From the NCBI GenBank assembly GCA_002287035.1, contig NSKG01000003.1, forward strand, positions 248,001-312,000: a stretch of 64,000 bases of DNA, in the 5' to 3' direction. A model generated the notes under the pieces. It searched no databases and was not told the DNA's origin. It saw only the letters and a list, made by a program, of their open reading frames with translations. The DNA comes from Pseudomonas sp. WN033. GTDB lineage: Bacteria; Pseudomonadota; Gammaproteobacteria; Pseudomonadales; Pseudomonadaceae. Positions within the stretch are counted from its first letter, which is position 1, and every line of letters starts with the position of its first letter. Below are positions 1-10,009 of the stretch, one piece after another. Position numbers and translations under genes: made by a program.

Positions 1-58
1 AAGGCTGAGCCTGCTTGCGCCAAGAGTTTTGTTGCTGTCAGGTTCGTGCATGGTGCCA

Positions 59-156
59 TTGCCGTTAGCCGGTCATGGACACGCTGCAAGTACGTCCCTG
101 TAAGCTCGGCGATAGCCATCCCTGGCTATCGACGGTCCATGACCGGCTAACGGCAA
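59..156. repeat. Intergenic palindromic repeat, copy 1 (family A)
   Basis: A 22-base arm at 59-80 is the exact reverse complement of 135-156. Inside lies a second hairpin, 110-118 against 123-131 (CGATAGCCA / TGGCTATCG, loop TCCC). Read on the minus strand, the core between the arms closely matches copy 3 at 38308-38405 (both carry ACAGGGACGTA and end AGCGTGTCC), while the outer arms differ in sequence. The copy lies upstream of pgk. Bases 1-58 hold no gene I can identify; they may be the tail of an upstream operon gene. Confidence 0.8.
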
Positions 157-251
157 CAGCACCTTCAGGGCTGCATCGTTGCTTCAGGTTTGTGGTCCTG
201 TGAAGACTTTGTAGCTGACTAGTTTGAAATTTTTGATTCAAGGAGCCAGAA

Positions 252-1412
252 ATGAGCGTATTGACCATGCAGGAGCTGGATCTCAAAGGCCAGCGGGTGC
301 TGATTCGTGAAGATCTGAACGTGCCGGTCAAGAACGGCAAGGTGGCCAGTGATGCGCGTATCGTCGCCTCCTTGCCGACCATCAAACTGGCGCTGGAGAA
401 GGGCGCGGCAGTGATGGTCTGTTCGCACCTGGGGCGGCCGGAAGAGGGCGTGTTCAGCGAAGAGAACAGTCTGGCACCGGTAGCGGCGTATCTGAGCGAG
501 GCGCTGGGTCGTGAGGTGCCGCTGGTACGCGATTATCTGGATGGTGTTGCGGTGCAGCCCGGTGAGCTGGTGTTGCTGGAGAACGTACGCTTCAACAGCG
601 GTGAGAAGAAGAATACCGATGAGCTGGCGCAGAAATATGCGGCGCTTTGTGATGTGTTTGTGATGGATGCCTTTGGTACTGCGCACCGGGCTCAGGGTTC
701 GACCCATGGGGTGGCGAAGTTTGCCAAGGTAGCCTGTGCCGGCCCGCTTCTGGCGGCTGAGCTGGAGGCGCTGGCCAAGGCGCTGGACAAGCCGTCGCGG
801 CCGATGCTGGCGATTGTTGCTGGCTCCAAGGTGTCGACCAAGCTGGATGTGCTCAATGCTCTGGCTGAGAAGTGCGATCAGTTGATTGTTGGCGGTGGTA
901 TCGCCAATACCTTCCTTGCGGCTGCCGGCTATAAGGTTGGCAAGTCGCTGTATGAGGCTGATCTGGTGGATACCGCCAAGGCCATCGCGGCCAAGGTCAG
1001 CGTGCCGCTGCCGACTGATGTGGTGGTGGCCAAGGAGTTTGCCGAAAACGCTGAGGCGACGGTCAAGGCGATTGCCGATGTGGCCGATGACGACATGATT
1101 CTGGATATCGGGCCGCAAACCGCCAAGATCTTTGGCGAGATGCTCAAGGCTTCCGGTACCATTTTGTGGAATGGCCCGGTTGGCGTGTTCGAGTTTGACC
1201 AGTTTGGCAACGGCACCAAGGTGCTGGCCGAGGCGATTGCCCAAAGCCCGGCGTTTTCGATTGCCGGTGGTGGCGATACCCTGGCAGCAATTGACAAGTA
1301 TGGCGTAGCTGAGCGGATTTCCTATATTTCTACTGGTGGCGGTGCGTTCCTCGAGTTTGTTGAGGGCAAGGTGTTGCCGGCGGTTGAGATTCTGCAGCAG
1401 CGCGCACGATAA
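252..1412 (+). CDS. pgk: Phosphoglycerate kinase
   Basis: Cytosolic glycolytic/gluconeogenic enzyme that interconverts 1,3-bisphosphoglycerate + ADP and 3-phosphoglycerate + ATP. At 386 residues it has the usual bacterial length. The N-terminal domain carries the substrate-binding REDLNVP block (about residues 18-24) and the DAFGTAHR block. The hinge and C-terminal nucleotide domain show [12 protein letters not shown] (about 193-204) and GGGDTLAAI (about 337-345). The start is supported by AAGGAG at 239-244, seven bases upstream. The fba gene follows 34 bases downstream, so the two are probably co-transcribed, as is usual in pseudomonads. Confidence 0.97.
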   Translation: MSVLTMQELDLKGQRVLIREDLNVPVKNGKVASDARIVASLPTIKLALEKGAAVMVCSHLGRPEEGVFSEENSLAPVAAYLSEALGREVPLVRDYLDGVAVQPGELVLLENVRFNSGEKKNTDELAQKYAALCDVFVMDAFGTAHRAQGSTHGVAKFAKVACAGPLLAAELEALAKALDKPSRPMLAIVAGSKVSTKLDVLNALAEKCDQLIVGGGIANTFLAAAGYKVGKSLYEADLVDTAKAIAAKVSVPLPTDVVVAKEFAENAEATVKAIADVADDDMILDIGPQTAKIFGEMLKASGTILWNGPVGVFEFDQFGNGTKVLAEAIAQSPAFSIAGGGDTLAAIDKYGVAERISYISTGGGAFLEFVEGKVLPAVEILQQRAR

Positions 1413-1446
1413 ACCGAGTTCCGACATTTAAACGGAGAGACAACCC

Positions 1447-2511
1447 ATGGCCCTGATCAGTCTGCGCCAAATGCTGGACCACGCTGCCGAGTTCGGCTAC
1501 GGCGTGCCGGCGTTCAACGTCAATAACCTGGAGCAGGTCCGCGCCATCATGGAAGCGGCCTCCAATACCGATTCGCCAGTGATCCTGCAGGCTTCGGCTG
1601 GTGCGCGCAAATATGCCGGTGCGCCGTTCCTGCGTCACATGATTCTCGCGGCGATTGAAGAGTTTCCGCATATTCCGGTGTGCATGCACCAGGACCACGG
1701 CACCAGTCCGGCGGTATGTCAGCGCTCGATTCAGCTCGGCTTTTCCTCGGTGATGATGGATGGCTCGCTGGGCGAGGACGGCAAGACTCCGACCGATTAC
1801 GAATACAACGTCCGGGTAACCCGTCAGACGGTCGAGATGGCCCATGCCTGCGGTGTCTCGGTCGAAGGCGAGCTGGGGTGTCTGGGTAGCCTGGAAACCG
1901 GTATGGCCGGTGAAGAAGATGGCATCGGTGCCGAAGGCGTGCTGGATCACAGCCAGATGCTGACCGATCCGGAAGAGGCGGCTGATTTCGTCAAGCAGAC
2001 CCATGTCGATGCGCTGGCGATTGCCATTGGAACCAGCCACGGTGCCTACAAGTTCACCCGGCCACCGACTGGCGACATCCTGGCAATCGACCGGATCAAG
2101 GCGATCCATGCGCGTATCCCCAATACCCACCTGGTGATGCACGGCTCCAGCTCGGTACCTCAGGAATGGCTGGCGGTGATCAACGAGTTTGGCGGCGAGA
2201 TTCCTGAAACCTACGGGGTGCCGGTCGAGGAGATTGTCGAGGGTATCAAGCACGGTGTGCGCAAGGTCAACATCGATACCGATCTGCGTCTGGCCTCCAC
2301 CGGTGCGGTGCGTCGTTTCCTGGCTCAGAATCCCAGCGAGTTCGACCCGCGCAAGTTCCTGAGCAAGACCGTCGATGCCATGCGTGATATCTGTATGGCC
2401 CGCTACGAAGCCTTCGGCTGTGCCGGCCAGGCTTCGAAGATCCGTCCGATTTCGCTGGACAAAATGTTCGAGCTTTATGCGGCCGGTGAGTTGGAACCCA
2501 AGGTCAAGTGA
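1447..2511 (+). CDS. fba: Class II fructose-1,6-bisphosphate aldolase
   Basis: Zinc-dependent aldolase that splits fructose-1,6-bisphosphate into dihydroxyacetone phosphate and glyceraldehyde-3-phosphate. The 354-residue length fits the longer 'Calvin cycle' class II subtype. Metal and active-site signatures are visible: MHQDHGTS (about residue 79-86), GTSHGAYKF (about 195) and [12 protein letters not shown] (about 231). GGAGAG just before the ATG gives a good ribosome site. It follows pgk closely. A GC-rich hairpin lies immediately after the stop, so the pgk-fba unit probably ends here. Confidence 0.97.
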   Translation: MALISLRQMLDHAAEFGYGVPAFNVNNLEQVRAIMEAASNTDSPVILQASAGARKYAGAPFLRHMILAAIEEFPHIPVCMHQDHGTSPAVCQRSIQLGFSSVMMDGSLGEDGKTPTDYEYNVRVTRQTVEMAHACGVSVEGELGCLGSLETGMAGEEDGIGAEGVLDHSQMLTDPEEAADFVKQTHVDALAIAIGTSHGAYKFTRPPTGDILAIDRIKAIHARIPNTHLVMHGSSSVPQEWLAVINEFGGEIPETYGVPVEEIVEGIKHGVRKVNIDTDLRLASTGAVRRFLAQNPSEFDPRKFLSKTVDAMRDICMARYEAFGCAGQASKIRPISLDKMFELYAAGELEPKVK

Positions 2512-2519
2512 ACCCTGGT

Positions 2520-2539
2520 GGGGCGCCGTTCGGCGCCCC
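2520..2539 (+). terminator. Terminator-like hairpin after fba
   Basis: A perfect 8-bp stem, GGGGCGCC / GGCGCCCC with loop GTTC, starts nine bases after the fba stop. It is followed by GTTCTTA, so the U-tract is poor. It could be an intrinsic terminator or an mRNA-stabilising 3' hairpin. Only 31 bases separate it from the next gene. Confidence 0.55.
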
Positions 2540-2570
2540 GTTCTTATCCCCTCTATTCAGGTTTTGTCCG

Positions 2571-2849
2571 ATGCATCCCAGCGATGATGACGCCGATGAG
2601 GCGTTCACCCACGACAAACTGCTCGAAGCTATCGAAAACCAGTTGGCAGCTAATCAGCCCCCGGCTACTCAGGCAACCCTGAACAAGCTGACACTGGTGG
2701 GCTACAGCCGCGAAGACGCGCTCGATCTGATGGTCCAGGTACTGGCCCACAGCATCGGGCTAATGCTCGAGACTGATCAGCCATTCGATCTGGCCGCCTA
2801 CGAGCAGGCCCTGCGCAATCTGCCGGAGCTGCCCGAGGCGCAGGACTGA
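2571..2849 (+). CDS. Small acidic hypothetical protein
   Basis: Unrecognised 92-residue soluble protein. The N-terminus is very acidic (MHPSDDDADEAF), and the rest looks helical, with a YSREDALDLMVQ segment near residue 50. The in-frame ORF opens earlier, at 2508 inside the fba stop region, but that start would sit ahead of the post-fba hairpin, so the ATG at 2571 is preferred. A small protein at this spot after fba is, as I recall, usual in Pseudomonas. No catalytic motif is visible. Confidence 0.7.
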   Translation: MHPSDDDADEAFTHDKLLEAIENQLAANQPPATQATLNKLTLVGYSREDALDLMVQVLAHSIGLMLETDQPFDLAAYEQALRNLPELPEAQD

Positions 2850-2928
2850 GTCTTACATATCGCGTTACAGCGCATGGCGTGCATGGCATCGCCGAGCTTG
2901 GCAGACTGCTTTTTTCGGGAATAACAAC

Positions 2929-3402
2929 ATGACCTTGTTATCGATTCTGCGTGTAATTTTGTTTTATTTGCTGGCGGTTGTTGTGGCCAGCGTGCTCGGG
3001 ACCCTGGTCCAGACGCAATTCAATCTGGCGGCGCTGCGCCTGATCGGGACCGATATCCCGGTGGGGGTGTGGTTGTCGACCACCCTGGCCGATTTGCGTG
3101 GGTTCGCCCCCATTTTTGCCCTGATGGTTGCCGTCACCCTGCTGCTGGCCTTGCCGGTAGCGGCCGGGTTGGGGCGGATCTTCAAACCCTGGCGCGGGGT
3201 GTTGTTCTTCCTGGCGGGCGCGGTGGGCATCAAGGTGGCGTTTGATATTGCTGACCACCTGTTGCCGATGCCGACCTTTATCGCTGCTACCCGTGGCTTG
3301 GCCGGGTTGTTGGCCATGATGCTTGCTGTGGGTATTGGCAGTGCGCTGTTCGGGCGGCTGACCCGGCCCGTAAACAAGCGCGGCCTGCGGGTACTTGGCT
3401 AA
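2929..3402 (+). CDS. Hypothetical inner-membrane protein, about four TM helices
   Basis: A 157-residue hydrophobic protein of unknown function. Four hydrophobic stretches are apparent: about residues 5-25, 58-80 (PIFALMVAVTLLLALPVAAG), 88-105 and 123-142, with a basic C-terminal tail (RPVNKRGLRVLG) probably in the cytoplasm. GGGAATAACAAC precedes the ATG, so the ribosome site is weak. It lies between the small acidic protein and the sugar dehydrogenase on the same strand; a functional link is not evident. Confidence 0.75.
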   Translation: MTLLSILRVILFYLLAVVVASVLGTLVQTQFNLAALRLIGTDIPVGVWLSTTLADLRGFAPIFALMVAVTLLLALPVAAGLGRIFKPWRGVLFFLAGAVGIKVAFDIADHLLPMPTFIAATRGLAGLLAMMLAVGIGSALFGRLTRPVNKRGLRVLG

Positions 3403-3445
3403 AAGAGGTTAAAGGTTCTCTAACTACAAGATGGAGAAAGTAGCG

Positions 3446-4546
3446 ATGAAACGCCGTACACAGATGACGTTGATCAGTCTTGGGATGAGCGCTGCATTGG
3501 CTGTTCAGGCTGCCGACTACCAGGTCGAGACCGTCGCTCAGGGGCTGAACCACCCTTGGTCGCTGGCGTTTCTGCCGGATGGGCGGATGCTGGTGACCGA
3601 GCGCACCGGGCAACTGCGTCTGATCGATGCCCAGGGCAATCTGCAGGCCGAGCCGCTGAGCGGTGTGCCGGAGGTTTATGTCGAGCGTCAGGCTGGGTTG
3701 TTCGAGGTGGCGCTTGACCCAGAGTTCGTCGAGAATCAGCGGCTGTTTCTCAGCTATGCCTGCGGCACTGAAAGCGCCAACAATACCTGTTTGGCCAGTG
3801 CGCGGTTTACCGACGCTGGGTTGGAGCAGGTCGAGGAGATTTTCCGCGCCGAGTTCGCCAAGCGTGGTGGTGCCCATTATGGTGGGCGGATCGTCTTTCT
3901 GGCGGACAACACCCTGATCCTGACCTTGGGTGATGCCTTTATTCACCGCGAAGAAGCGCAGAATCCGACTAATCACTTGGGCGCGATTGTGCGTCTGAAC
4001 CGCGACGGTTCGGTGCCCGAGGATAACCCCTTCGTTGGCCAGGAGGGTGCCCGCCCGGAGCTTTACAGCATTGGCCATCGCAATGTTCAGGGGCTGGTCT
4101 GGGATGCAGAGCAGCAGCGCTTGCTGGCCCATGAGCATGGTCCGCGCGGTGGAGATGAGCTGAACCTGATTGAGCCGGGGCTCAACTATGGCTGGCCAAA
4201 GATCACCTATGGTGTGGATTACAGTGGTGCGGTAATCAGCCCCTATACCGAGATGGATGGCATGCAGCAGCCACTGGTGCAGTGGACGCCATCAATCGCC
4301 CCCTCCGGGATGACGCTGTATCGCGGCGAGCAATTTCCTGCCTGGGACGGCAATCTGCTGATTGGCGCCCTGGCGGGGCAGCATGTGCGCCGGGTGGTAC
4401 TGGAGGGTAATCAGGTGACTGAGCAAGAGTCGCTGTTCGGTGAACTGGGCGTACGTATTCGTGATGTGCGCACGGCTGCCGATGGCTCGCTGTACCTGTT
4501 GACCGACAGCCCGCAAGGGCAGGTGTTGCGGGTCAGCGCGCCTTAA
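3446..4546 (+). CDS. PQQ-dependent aldose sugar dehydrogenase (YliI/Asd type)
   Basis: Periplasmic beta-propeller quinoprotein of the glucose/sorbosone dehydrogenase family, which oxidises aldose sugars with pyrroloquinoline quinone. The ATG at 3446 is chosen because GGAG at 3433 is well spaced and a signal peptide follows at once (MKRRTQMTLISLGMSAALAVQA), with the mature protein near ADYQVETVA. Family blocks are present: LNHPWSLAFLPDG, KRGGAHYGGRI, GDAFIHREEAQNP, HRNVQGLVWD and HEHGPRGGDELNLI. The 366-residue length is typical. Its last 14 bases overlap the 3' end of the convergent diguanylate cyclase gene. Whether the host makes PQQ cannot be seen here. Confidence 0.9.
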   Translation: MKRRTQMTLISLGMSAALAVQAADYQVETVAQGLNHPWSLAFLPDGRMLVTERTGQLRLIDAQGNLQAEPLSGVPEVYVERQAGLFEVALDPEFVENQRLFLSYACGTESANNTCLASARFTDAGLEQVEEIFRAEFAKRGGAHYGGRIVFLADNTLILTLGDAFIHREEAQNPTNHLGAIVRLNRDGSVPEDNPFVGQEGARPELYSIGHRNVQGLVWDAEQQRLLAHEHGPRGGDELNLIEPGLNYGWPKITYGVDYSGAVISPYTEMDGMQQPLVQWTPSIAPSGMTLYRGEQFPAWDGNLLIGALAGQHVRRVVLEGNQVTEQESLFGELGVRIRDVRTAADGSLYLLTDSPQGQVLRVSAP

Positions 4547-6473
4547 CGTCGGCTTTTTCAGCGGCGCTCTGGTTGCCCAAGGCGGCATCGGAGTAGAGCT
4601 GAATGCCGCTACGGCCACTGCGCTTGCGTTGGTACATGGCCTGATCGGCATAGCGCATCAGTGTTTCGGCGTCTGGCCAGTGGCCGTCGCTGAGGCTGAT
4701 GCCTATGCTGGCTCCAACATTGATCTGGCCATACTCGATATCGATCGGCAGGCTCAATGCTTCCTCCAGACGCTCTCCCAGTCTCAGGGCGTCTTCCTGA
4801 TCCTGAATGCCTTCACTGACCAGAATGAACTCATCGCCACCGAGTCGGGCGATCAGGTCAGCTTCACGCGCGCAATCCTTGAGCCGTTGGGCCACCTGGC
4901 ACAAGACCTGGTCACCACTTTCGTGTCCGAGCTGATCGTTGATGGCTTTGAAGTCATTCAAATCGATCAGCACCAATGCCAGTAGTTCCTTGTGGCGCTG
5001 GGTCCGCTGCAGCGCCTGGTGCAGATGATTTGCCAGGGCCGAGCGGTTGGCCAGCCTGGTCAGGGGATCTTGCATGGCCAGTTCGGCCAGGCGGGCGTTG
5101 GCTGCCTCCAGCGCCTGAGTGCGCTCGGCAACGCGCTGCTCCAGTACTCGTTCCTGTTGTTGCAGGGCCTTGACTACCTGCTTCTGGGCGGCCAGTGCCG
5201 AGCTCTGGGCCAGTTCCTTCTGCCGCTTGAGCTCATTGAAGCGTGCCGCCAGCCCCAGTGACAACAACAGCATTTCCAGCGCCGAGCCGACCTGCATGGC
5301 ATAGACGGTGACGAAGTTGGAGGGGATCAGGCCAAAATTGCGCAGGGCCAACATGCTGGCGCCGATCAACAACATCAGCCAGGCCAGGACGAAGATGCCA
5401 GCACCGGGAACCCTTTGCAGCATGCAACTCAGGCCGCAGGCGAACAGCAGAGCGGAAACTAACAGACCTGCCATCGACATCAGTTGCAACGCGGTCTGGA
5501 CCGGAACCAGCAGATTTAGCAGGGTGATACTGGCGGCCAGGGTGGCGGCAATGGTTAGTACCTGGTGCCAACGCGGTGCCCATCGGGCGGTATTGAGAAA
5601 GGCCTGAGCAAACAGCAAGGCGATGGTCGACGCGAACGTCAGGCTGACCGGCAACACCCGGTTTCCAGGCTCGCCGATGTTGGGCCACAGATAATGCGGG
5701 CCAAGACCGTTGATGGCCATGGCGCCGGCAGCGAAGCTGAAAACAAACAGCACGTAGAGCAGGAAAGAGCGCTCGCGCAAAACCAGAAACAGCAGCAGGT
5801 TGTAGCTGCCCAGAGCCAGCAGCATGCCAAAGTAGATGGCCAGAATCACATAGCTGGTGTTGCTTTGAAGGCGGAAGGCTTCGGCCTGCCACAGCGAGCC
5901 ATCCAGGGTCATGCTGCCTTCGGAGCGGACCCGCAACAGTACCAGGCGCTGCTCGCCGGCTTTCAGGTGTAACTTGAAGATCGGGGTGCGGTGTGGAAAG
6001 TCGCGTTCGGCGTAACGGGGCACATCGCCGGCGAGTTGGGTTTCCAGGCCGCCAGGGCCATAGCTGTAGAAGTAGACCTGATCTAGTGACGGGTAGCTCA
6101 GCTCAACTACCCAGTCTGTGCCGTGCTGCGCTTCGGAGCTTAGGCTCAGGGCCAGCCACACCGTGTCGCGGGTATAGCCGAAATTAATGTCACGGCGTTC
6201 GGTGATGCTGCGGAAGTGTTCGAGCTGGGCCAGCGCCTGCTCATGATCCAGGTTCTCGCTGTCGCGCAGGTAGCGGATATGCGCCTTGAGGTCGATGCGG
6301 TTTTCGCTGCCATCTACCACCAGCGGTGCTGGCTCAATTGTCCGGGCTTGCAGGCCTAGGGCGGGCAGTGCAAATAGCACAAACAGCCATAGCAGGCTTG
6401 TTGTGATGCGCCTGGCTTCCTGCGGCGCTTGCAAAACACGGGGCCACTCAGCGTGGCTGTCGATTGAACTCAT
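4533..6473 (-). CDS. 7TMR-DISM membrane diguanylate cyclase
   Basis: Membrane receptor predicted to make cyclic di-GMP. Order of domains: signal anchor (SLLWLFVLFALPALGLQA), a periplasmic 7TMR-DISMED2 sensor (about 25-170), seven TM helices (about 185-390), a coiled coil rich in Gln/Glu (about 400-460), and GGDEF to about residue 635. The catalytic motif is intact (RLGGDEF, about 542-548), with LIDLNDFKAINDQLGHESGD before it. The DISMED2 fold is thought to bind carbohydrate-like ligands, so the neighbouring sugar dehydrogenase is suggestive only. The start is uncertain: the ATG at 6473 is used, but an in-frame GTG at 6512 exists. No EAL domain is fused. Confidence 0.88.
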   Translation of the reverse strand: MSSIDSHAEWPRVLQAPQEARRITTSLLWLFVLFALPALGLQARTIEPAPLVVDGSENRIDLKAHIRYLRDSENLDHEQALAQLEHFRSITERRDINFGYTRDTVWLALSLSSEAQHGTDWVVELSYPSLDQVYFYSYGPGGLETQLAGDVPRYAERDFPHRTPIFKLHLKAGEQRLVLLRVRSEGSMTLDGSLWQAEAFRLQSNTSYVILAIYFGMLLALGSYNLLLFLVLRERSFLLYVLFVFSFAAGAMAINGLGPHYLWPNIGEPGNRVLPVSLTFASTIALLFAQAFLNTARWAPRWHQVLTIAATLAASITLLNLLVPVQTALQLMSMAGLLVSALLFACGLSCMLQRVPGAGIFVLAWLMLLIGASMLALRNFGLIPSNFVTVYAMQVGSALEMLLLSLGLAARFNELKRQKELAQSSALAAQKQVVKALQQQERVLEQRVAERTQALEAANARLAELAMQDPLTRLANRSALANHLHQALQRTQRHKELLALVLIDLNDFKAINDQLGHESGDQVLCQVAQRLKDCAREADLIARLGGDEFILVSEGIQDQEDALRLGERLEEALSLPIDIEYGQINVGASIGISLSDGHWPDAETLMRYADQAMYQRKRSGRSGIQLYSDAALGNQSAAEKADVKAR

Positions 6474-6672
6474 ATGGCCTGTGCAGCTTGCATCCCTGGA
6501 AACTACTGCCACTACCCGCCAAGCGCGAGCTCAACCGAGCTCCCGGTCATGTGAGTGTTGGGTGATTGGCAGACTGATGGCTTGACTATAGGTGGCACAA
6601 TGGCTGCTCGTCAAACCACTTGGCGGGCAGCTGCGGCGGAGCCGACCAAAGGCAAGCGTCGGCTCAGGGCCT

Positions 6673-8526
6673 TTACAGCGGCCAGATCCACAGCAGCATG
6701 GGGATGCTTACCAGTACCACGATGATCTCCATTGGCAGCCCCAGGCGCCAGTAGTCGCTGAAGCGAAATCCCCCTGGCCCGAGGATCAGGGTGTTGTTCT
6801 GATGGCCGATAGGGGTCAGAAATGCGCAGGAGGCACCGATGGCCACTGCCATCAGGAAGCTGTCCGGGTTGACCCCCAGCTGACTAGCCACGCTCAAGGC
6901 GATCGGGCACATGACGGCAGCTGTGGCGGCGTTATTCATGAAGTCAGACAGGGTCATGGTGACGACCAGCACCAGGGCCAGGGCGATGACCGGGCTACCC
7001 TGGGCCAGGTGTTCGAGCAGAGTCTTGGCCAGCAGGTCGGCGGCGCCGGTGTGAGCCATGGCCGCGGCCAGCGGTAGCAGGGCGCCGAGCAGCACGATGA
7101 TTGGCCAGTCGATGGCGTCATACACACGGCGCAGCGGCAGCACGCCGGTGAGCATGTAGCCGAGTACTCCGGCGGTGAAGGCCAGGGCAGCCGGGAGCAG
7201 GCCGAAGGCGGCCAGGGCGATGGCGCCGAGCATGATGCCAATCGCGGTCAGGGCTTTGCGCCGGTTGGGAATCAGGATGCTGCGCTGGGCCAGCGGAATG
7301 CAGCCGTATTCACTGGCGAAGCCGCTGATGGCGTCGGTTGGGCCTTGCATCAGTAATACATCACCAGCGGCCAGTTCGGTCCAGCGCAGCCGTCGAATCG
7401 AGCGGTGGCCCTGGCGTGAGATGGCCAGCAGATTGATGCCGAAGCGGGTGCGGATCTGTACGTCGCTGGCGCTGCGTCCGAGCAGCAGAGAACTGGGTTG
7501 GACCACCAGTTCCTGCAAGGCGATTTCTTCATGGCGTTTGGGCTTGCCCGATTCGGGCGCCGGGTCGTCGGCGGACTCGGGTTCAGGGCTGGGGCGGGCT
7601 TGAGCATCGTTGTTGTCCGGATCTTCGGCCTCCGGCGGTACGGCTTCTTCGAGCTTGAGGCCGAGACGGGTCAGAACCGTGCCGAGCCCTTCGGGTTCGG
7701 CCTCGATAACCAGAATGTCATCGACCCGCAGAGTCCGGCTGGAGTAGGGCGCGGTGACCCGGAAGTCGTTGCGTACCATGCCGACGATCTGGGCGTCGAC
7801 TTCGTCCAGCCATTGCTCGACTTCACCGAGGGTCTTGCCGACCGCCTTGCTGTCGGCGCTGATGTGCACTTCAGTCAGGTAGGTGCCGGTGTCAAAGCTG
7901 GCTGCATCGCTTTGCGGGCGGTGGGGGACCAGCCAGCGGGCACCAATCACTGCGAACAGGACGCCGACCAGGGCTACCACCACCCCGACCGGGGTGAAGT
8001 CGAACATGGCGAAGCCGGTGCCGGTCTGTTCAGCCCTGAACCCGGCGACAATCAGGTTGGGCGGGGTGCCGATCAGAGTGGTCATGCCACCGAGGATGGT
8101 GCCGAAGGCCAGGGGCATCAGCACCTTGCCTGGTGGGATGCTCTGACGCTGGGCCAGTTGCATGGCGATCGGCATCAGCAAGGCCATGGCGCCGACATTG
8201 TTCATAAAGGCCGAGAGCAGCGCGCCGAGCAGGGTCAGGGCAGCGCAGCCGAGCAGCACGCCGCCATTCTTGGGCAATACCCGCTGGGCCATGGCCTCGA
8301 CGGCGCCGGTGGTCTGCAAGCCCTGACTGAGGATCAGTACTGCCGCTACCGTGATCACTGCCGGGTGAGCAAAGCCGTTGAACGCCTGTTCGCTGGGAGT
8401 CAGGCCGCTCAGTACACAGGCCAGCAACGCCGCCAGCGCCACTACATCATGTCGCAACCGGCCTGAGAGAAACAGGGCAACAGTGATGCCGAGAATGGCA
8501 AATACCAATAGCTGATCCAGGTTCAT
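6673..8526 (-). CDS. SLC13/DASS-type anion transporter with RCK_C domains
   Basis: A 617-residue inner-membrane permease of the divalent anion:Na+ symporter (SLC13/CitT-like) superfamily. Two hydrophobic halves, about residues 1-190 and 400-617, flank a central soluble part with two TrkA-C (RCK_C) regulatory domains (about 205-300 and 330-420). They are separated by a Glu/Pro/Asp-rich linker (PEAEDPDNNDAQARPSPEPE). Conserved re-entrant loop motifs are seen as GTPPNLIVAG (about 150) and SDFMNNAATAAVMCPIA (near 530). Substrate cannot be assigned; sulfate, dicarboxylate and related anions are family options. It is read in the same direction as dbpA and the cyclase, but 44- and 199-base spacers suggest separate units. 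Confidence 0.88.
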   Translation of the reverse strand: MNLDQLLVFAILGITVALFLSGRLRHDVVALAALLACVLSGLTPSEQAFNGFAHPAVITVAAVLILSQGLQTTGAVEAMAQRVLPKNGGVLLGCAALTLLGALLSAFMNNVGAMALLMPIAMQLAQRQSIPPGKVLMPLAFGTILGGMTTLIGTPPNLIVAGFRAEQTGTGFAMFDFTPVGVVVALVGVLFAVIGARWLVPHRPQSDAASFDTGTYLTEVHISADSKAVGKTLGEVEQWLDEVDAQIVGMVRNDFRVTAPYSSRTLRVDDILVIEAEPEGLGTVLTRLGLKLEEAVPPEAEDPDNNDAQARPSPEPESADDPAPESGKPKRHEEIALQELVVQPSSLLLGRSASDVQIRTRFGINLLAISRQGHRSIRRLRWTELAAGDVLLMQGPTDAISGFASEYGCIPLAQRSILIPNRRKALTAIGIMLGAIALAAFGLLPAALAFTAGVLGYMLTGVLPLRRVYDAIDWPIIVLLGALLPLAAAMAHTGAADLLAKTLLEHLAQGSPVIALALVLVVTMTLSDFMNNAATAAVMCPIALSVASQLGVNPDSFLMAVAIGASCAFLTPIGHQNNTLILGPGGFRFSDYWRLGLPMEIIVVLVSIPMLLWIWPL

Positions 8527-8570
8527 CCTTGCTCCTTGTCTAGCCCCGGCAGGCTATCGCTGATAGGGCC

Positions 8571-9950
8571 TCAGAGCAGTCTTACCTTGAAGCGACGGCC
8601 TTTGATCTTGCCAGCTTCCAGGCTTTGTAACGCAGTTTTGGCCAGATCCCAGCGGATTGCCACCAGGGCCTGGAAGTCGCTGATACTGATCTTGCCGATG
8701 GCATCGGCCGGCAGGCCGGCCTCGCCGGTCAATGCACCCAGCAGGTCGCCGGGGCGCACTTTGTCCTTGCGTCCGCCGGCAATTGCCAGGGTCCGCATGG
8801 GCGCGAGCAGGGGGCTATCGAGGTAGTCCGGCAGGCGTTCAAGTGGTTGCCAGTCCAGCGGTGCGCCAAGCTGTTCTTCTATCGCCCGGGCCCGGCCGAG
8901 TTCGCGGGGCGCCACCAGGCTCAGGGCCAGCCCCGGTTGGCCAGCCCGGCCGCTACGACCAATACGGTGGGTATGCACGGCCGGGTCGGGCGACAACTCG
9001 ACATTGATTACCGCCGCCACGCCTTCGACATCGATACCGCGGGCGGCCACATCGGTGGCTACCAGTACGCTGCAGCTTTGATTGGCGAACAGAGCCAGAA
9101 CCTGATCGCGTTCGCGCTGTTCAAGATCGCCATGCAGTGCCAGGGCGCTGACCCGGCTGGCGTTCAGCAGACTCTCCAGTTCCTGGCACTGCTGGCGGGT
9201 TTGGCAAAAGGCGATACAGGGTTGCGGGCGCTCGGCGGCCAACAGCCGCAGTACTGCCGGCAAACGCTGTTCGGCTGTCACTTCATAGAACCGCTGGGTG
9301 ATCGAGGGAGCACTGGTTTCGGAGGCGATTTCCACCCGTTTGGGGGTGCGCAGAAAACGGGCGGCCAGGCTATCGATTCCGGCTGGGTAGGTGGCCGAGA
9401 ACAGCAGGGTCTGACGTCTGGGCGAGGCATAGCCGATAATGCTGGCAATACTGTCGTAAAAGCCCATGTCGAGCATCCGGTCGGCCTCGTCCAGCACCAG
9501 GCAGTTGAGGCCGGACAGCGAGAGAGTTTCACGTTGCAGGTGGTCGAGTACCCGGCCAGGTGTGCCTACGACAATGTGGGCACCCTGTTCCAGCGAGGCG
9601 ACCTGCGGGCCGAACGGGGTGCCGCCGCAGAGGCTGATGATCTTGATGTTGGGCAGCCCGCGGGCCAAGGTCCGCAAACTGCTGGCAACCTGGCCGGCGA
9701 GCTCGCGGGTGGGCGCCAGTACCAGTGCCTGGCAGCCAAAAAACGCCGGGTTAAGGGGGGCCAGCATACCAATGCCGAATGCGGCGGTCTTGCCGCTGCC
9801 GGTGCGCGACTGGGCGATCAGGTCGTGGCCGGCGAGAATCTCCGGTAGCGCTGCCGCCTGAATCGGCGTCATGCTCTGATAGCCCAGTTGTTCCAGGGTC
9901 TCGAGCAGGGCGGCGGGGAGGTCAAGGCTGGCGAAAGTGGTGGAAGTCAC
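8571..9950 (-). CDS. dbpA: ATP-dependent RNA helicase DbpA
   Basis: DEAD-box helicase that acts on hairpin 92 of 23S rRNA during 50S subunit assembly. Motifs in order: Q motif (GYQSMTPIQ, about 24-32), Walker A (SRTGSGKT, about 48-55), PTRELA, DEAD (LDEADRMLDMGF, about 150), SAT (FSATYP), and motif VI HRIGRSGRAG. The C-terminal DbpA RNA-binding domain is present (KDKVRPGDLLGALTGEAGL to the end), which separates it from RhlE, SrmB and RhlB. At 459 residues it matches E. coli DbpA. Confidence 0.95.
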   Translation of the reverse strand: MTSTTFASLDLPAALLETLEQLGYQSMTPIQAAALPEILAGHDLIAQSRTGSGKTAAFGIGMLAPLNPAFFGCQALVLAPTRELAGQVASSLRTLARGLPNIKIISLCGGTPFGPQVASLEQGAHIVVGTPGRVLDHLQRETLSLSGLNCLVLDEADRMLDMGFYDSIASIIGYASPRRQTLLFSATYPAGIDSLAARFLRTPKRVEIASETSAPSITQRFYEVTAEQRLPAVLRLLAAERPQPCIAFCQTRQQCQELESLLNASRVSALALHGDLEQRERDQVLALFANQSCSVLVATDVAARGIDVEGVAAVINVELSPDPAVHTHRIGRSGRAGQPGLALSLVAPRELGRARAIEEQLGAPLDWQPLERLPDYLDSPLLAPMRTLAIAGGRKDKVRPGDLLGALTGEAGLPADAIGKISISDFQALVAIRWDLAKTALQSLEAGKIKGRRFKVRLL

Positions 9951-10009
9951 GGCGGTGCTCGGTCTGGATGCGGGCGCCCAGTGTAGCAGATGCCGTGCGC
10001 CGGAGCGGT

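Noticed and set aside
1-58. Possible 3' end of an upstream gene
   Set aside because: Too short to assign; stop codons appear early in some frames but no family can be recognised.
6639-6665. GAGCCGAC / GTCGGCTC inverted repeat downstream of the SLC13 gene
   Set aside because: The 11-base loop and lack of a T-tract make it a weak terminator candidate; not enough to list.
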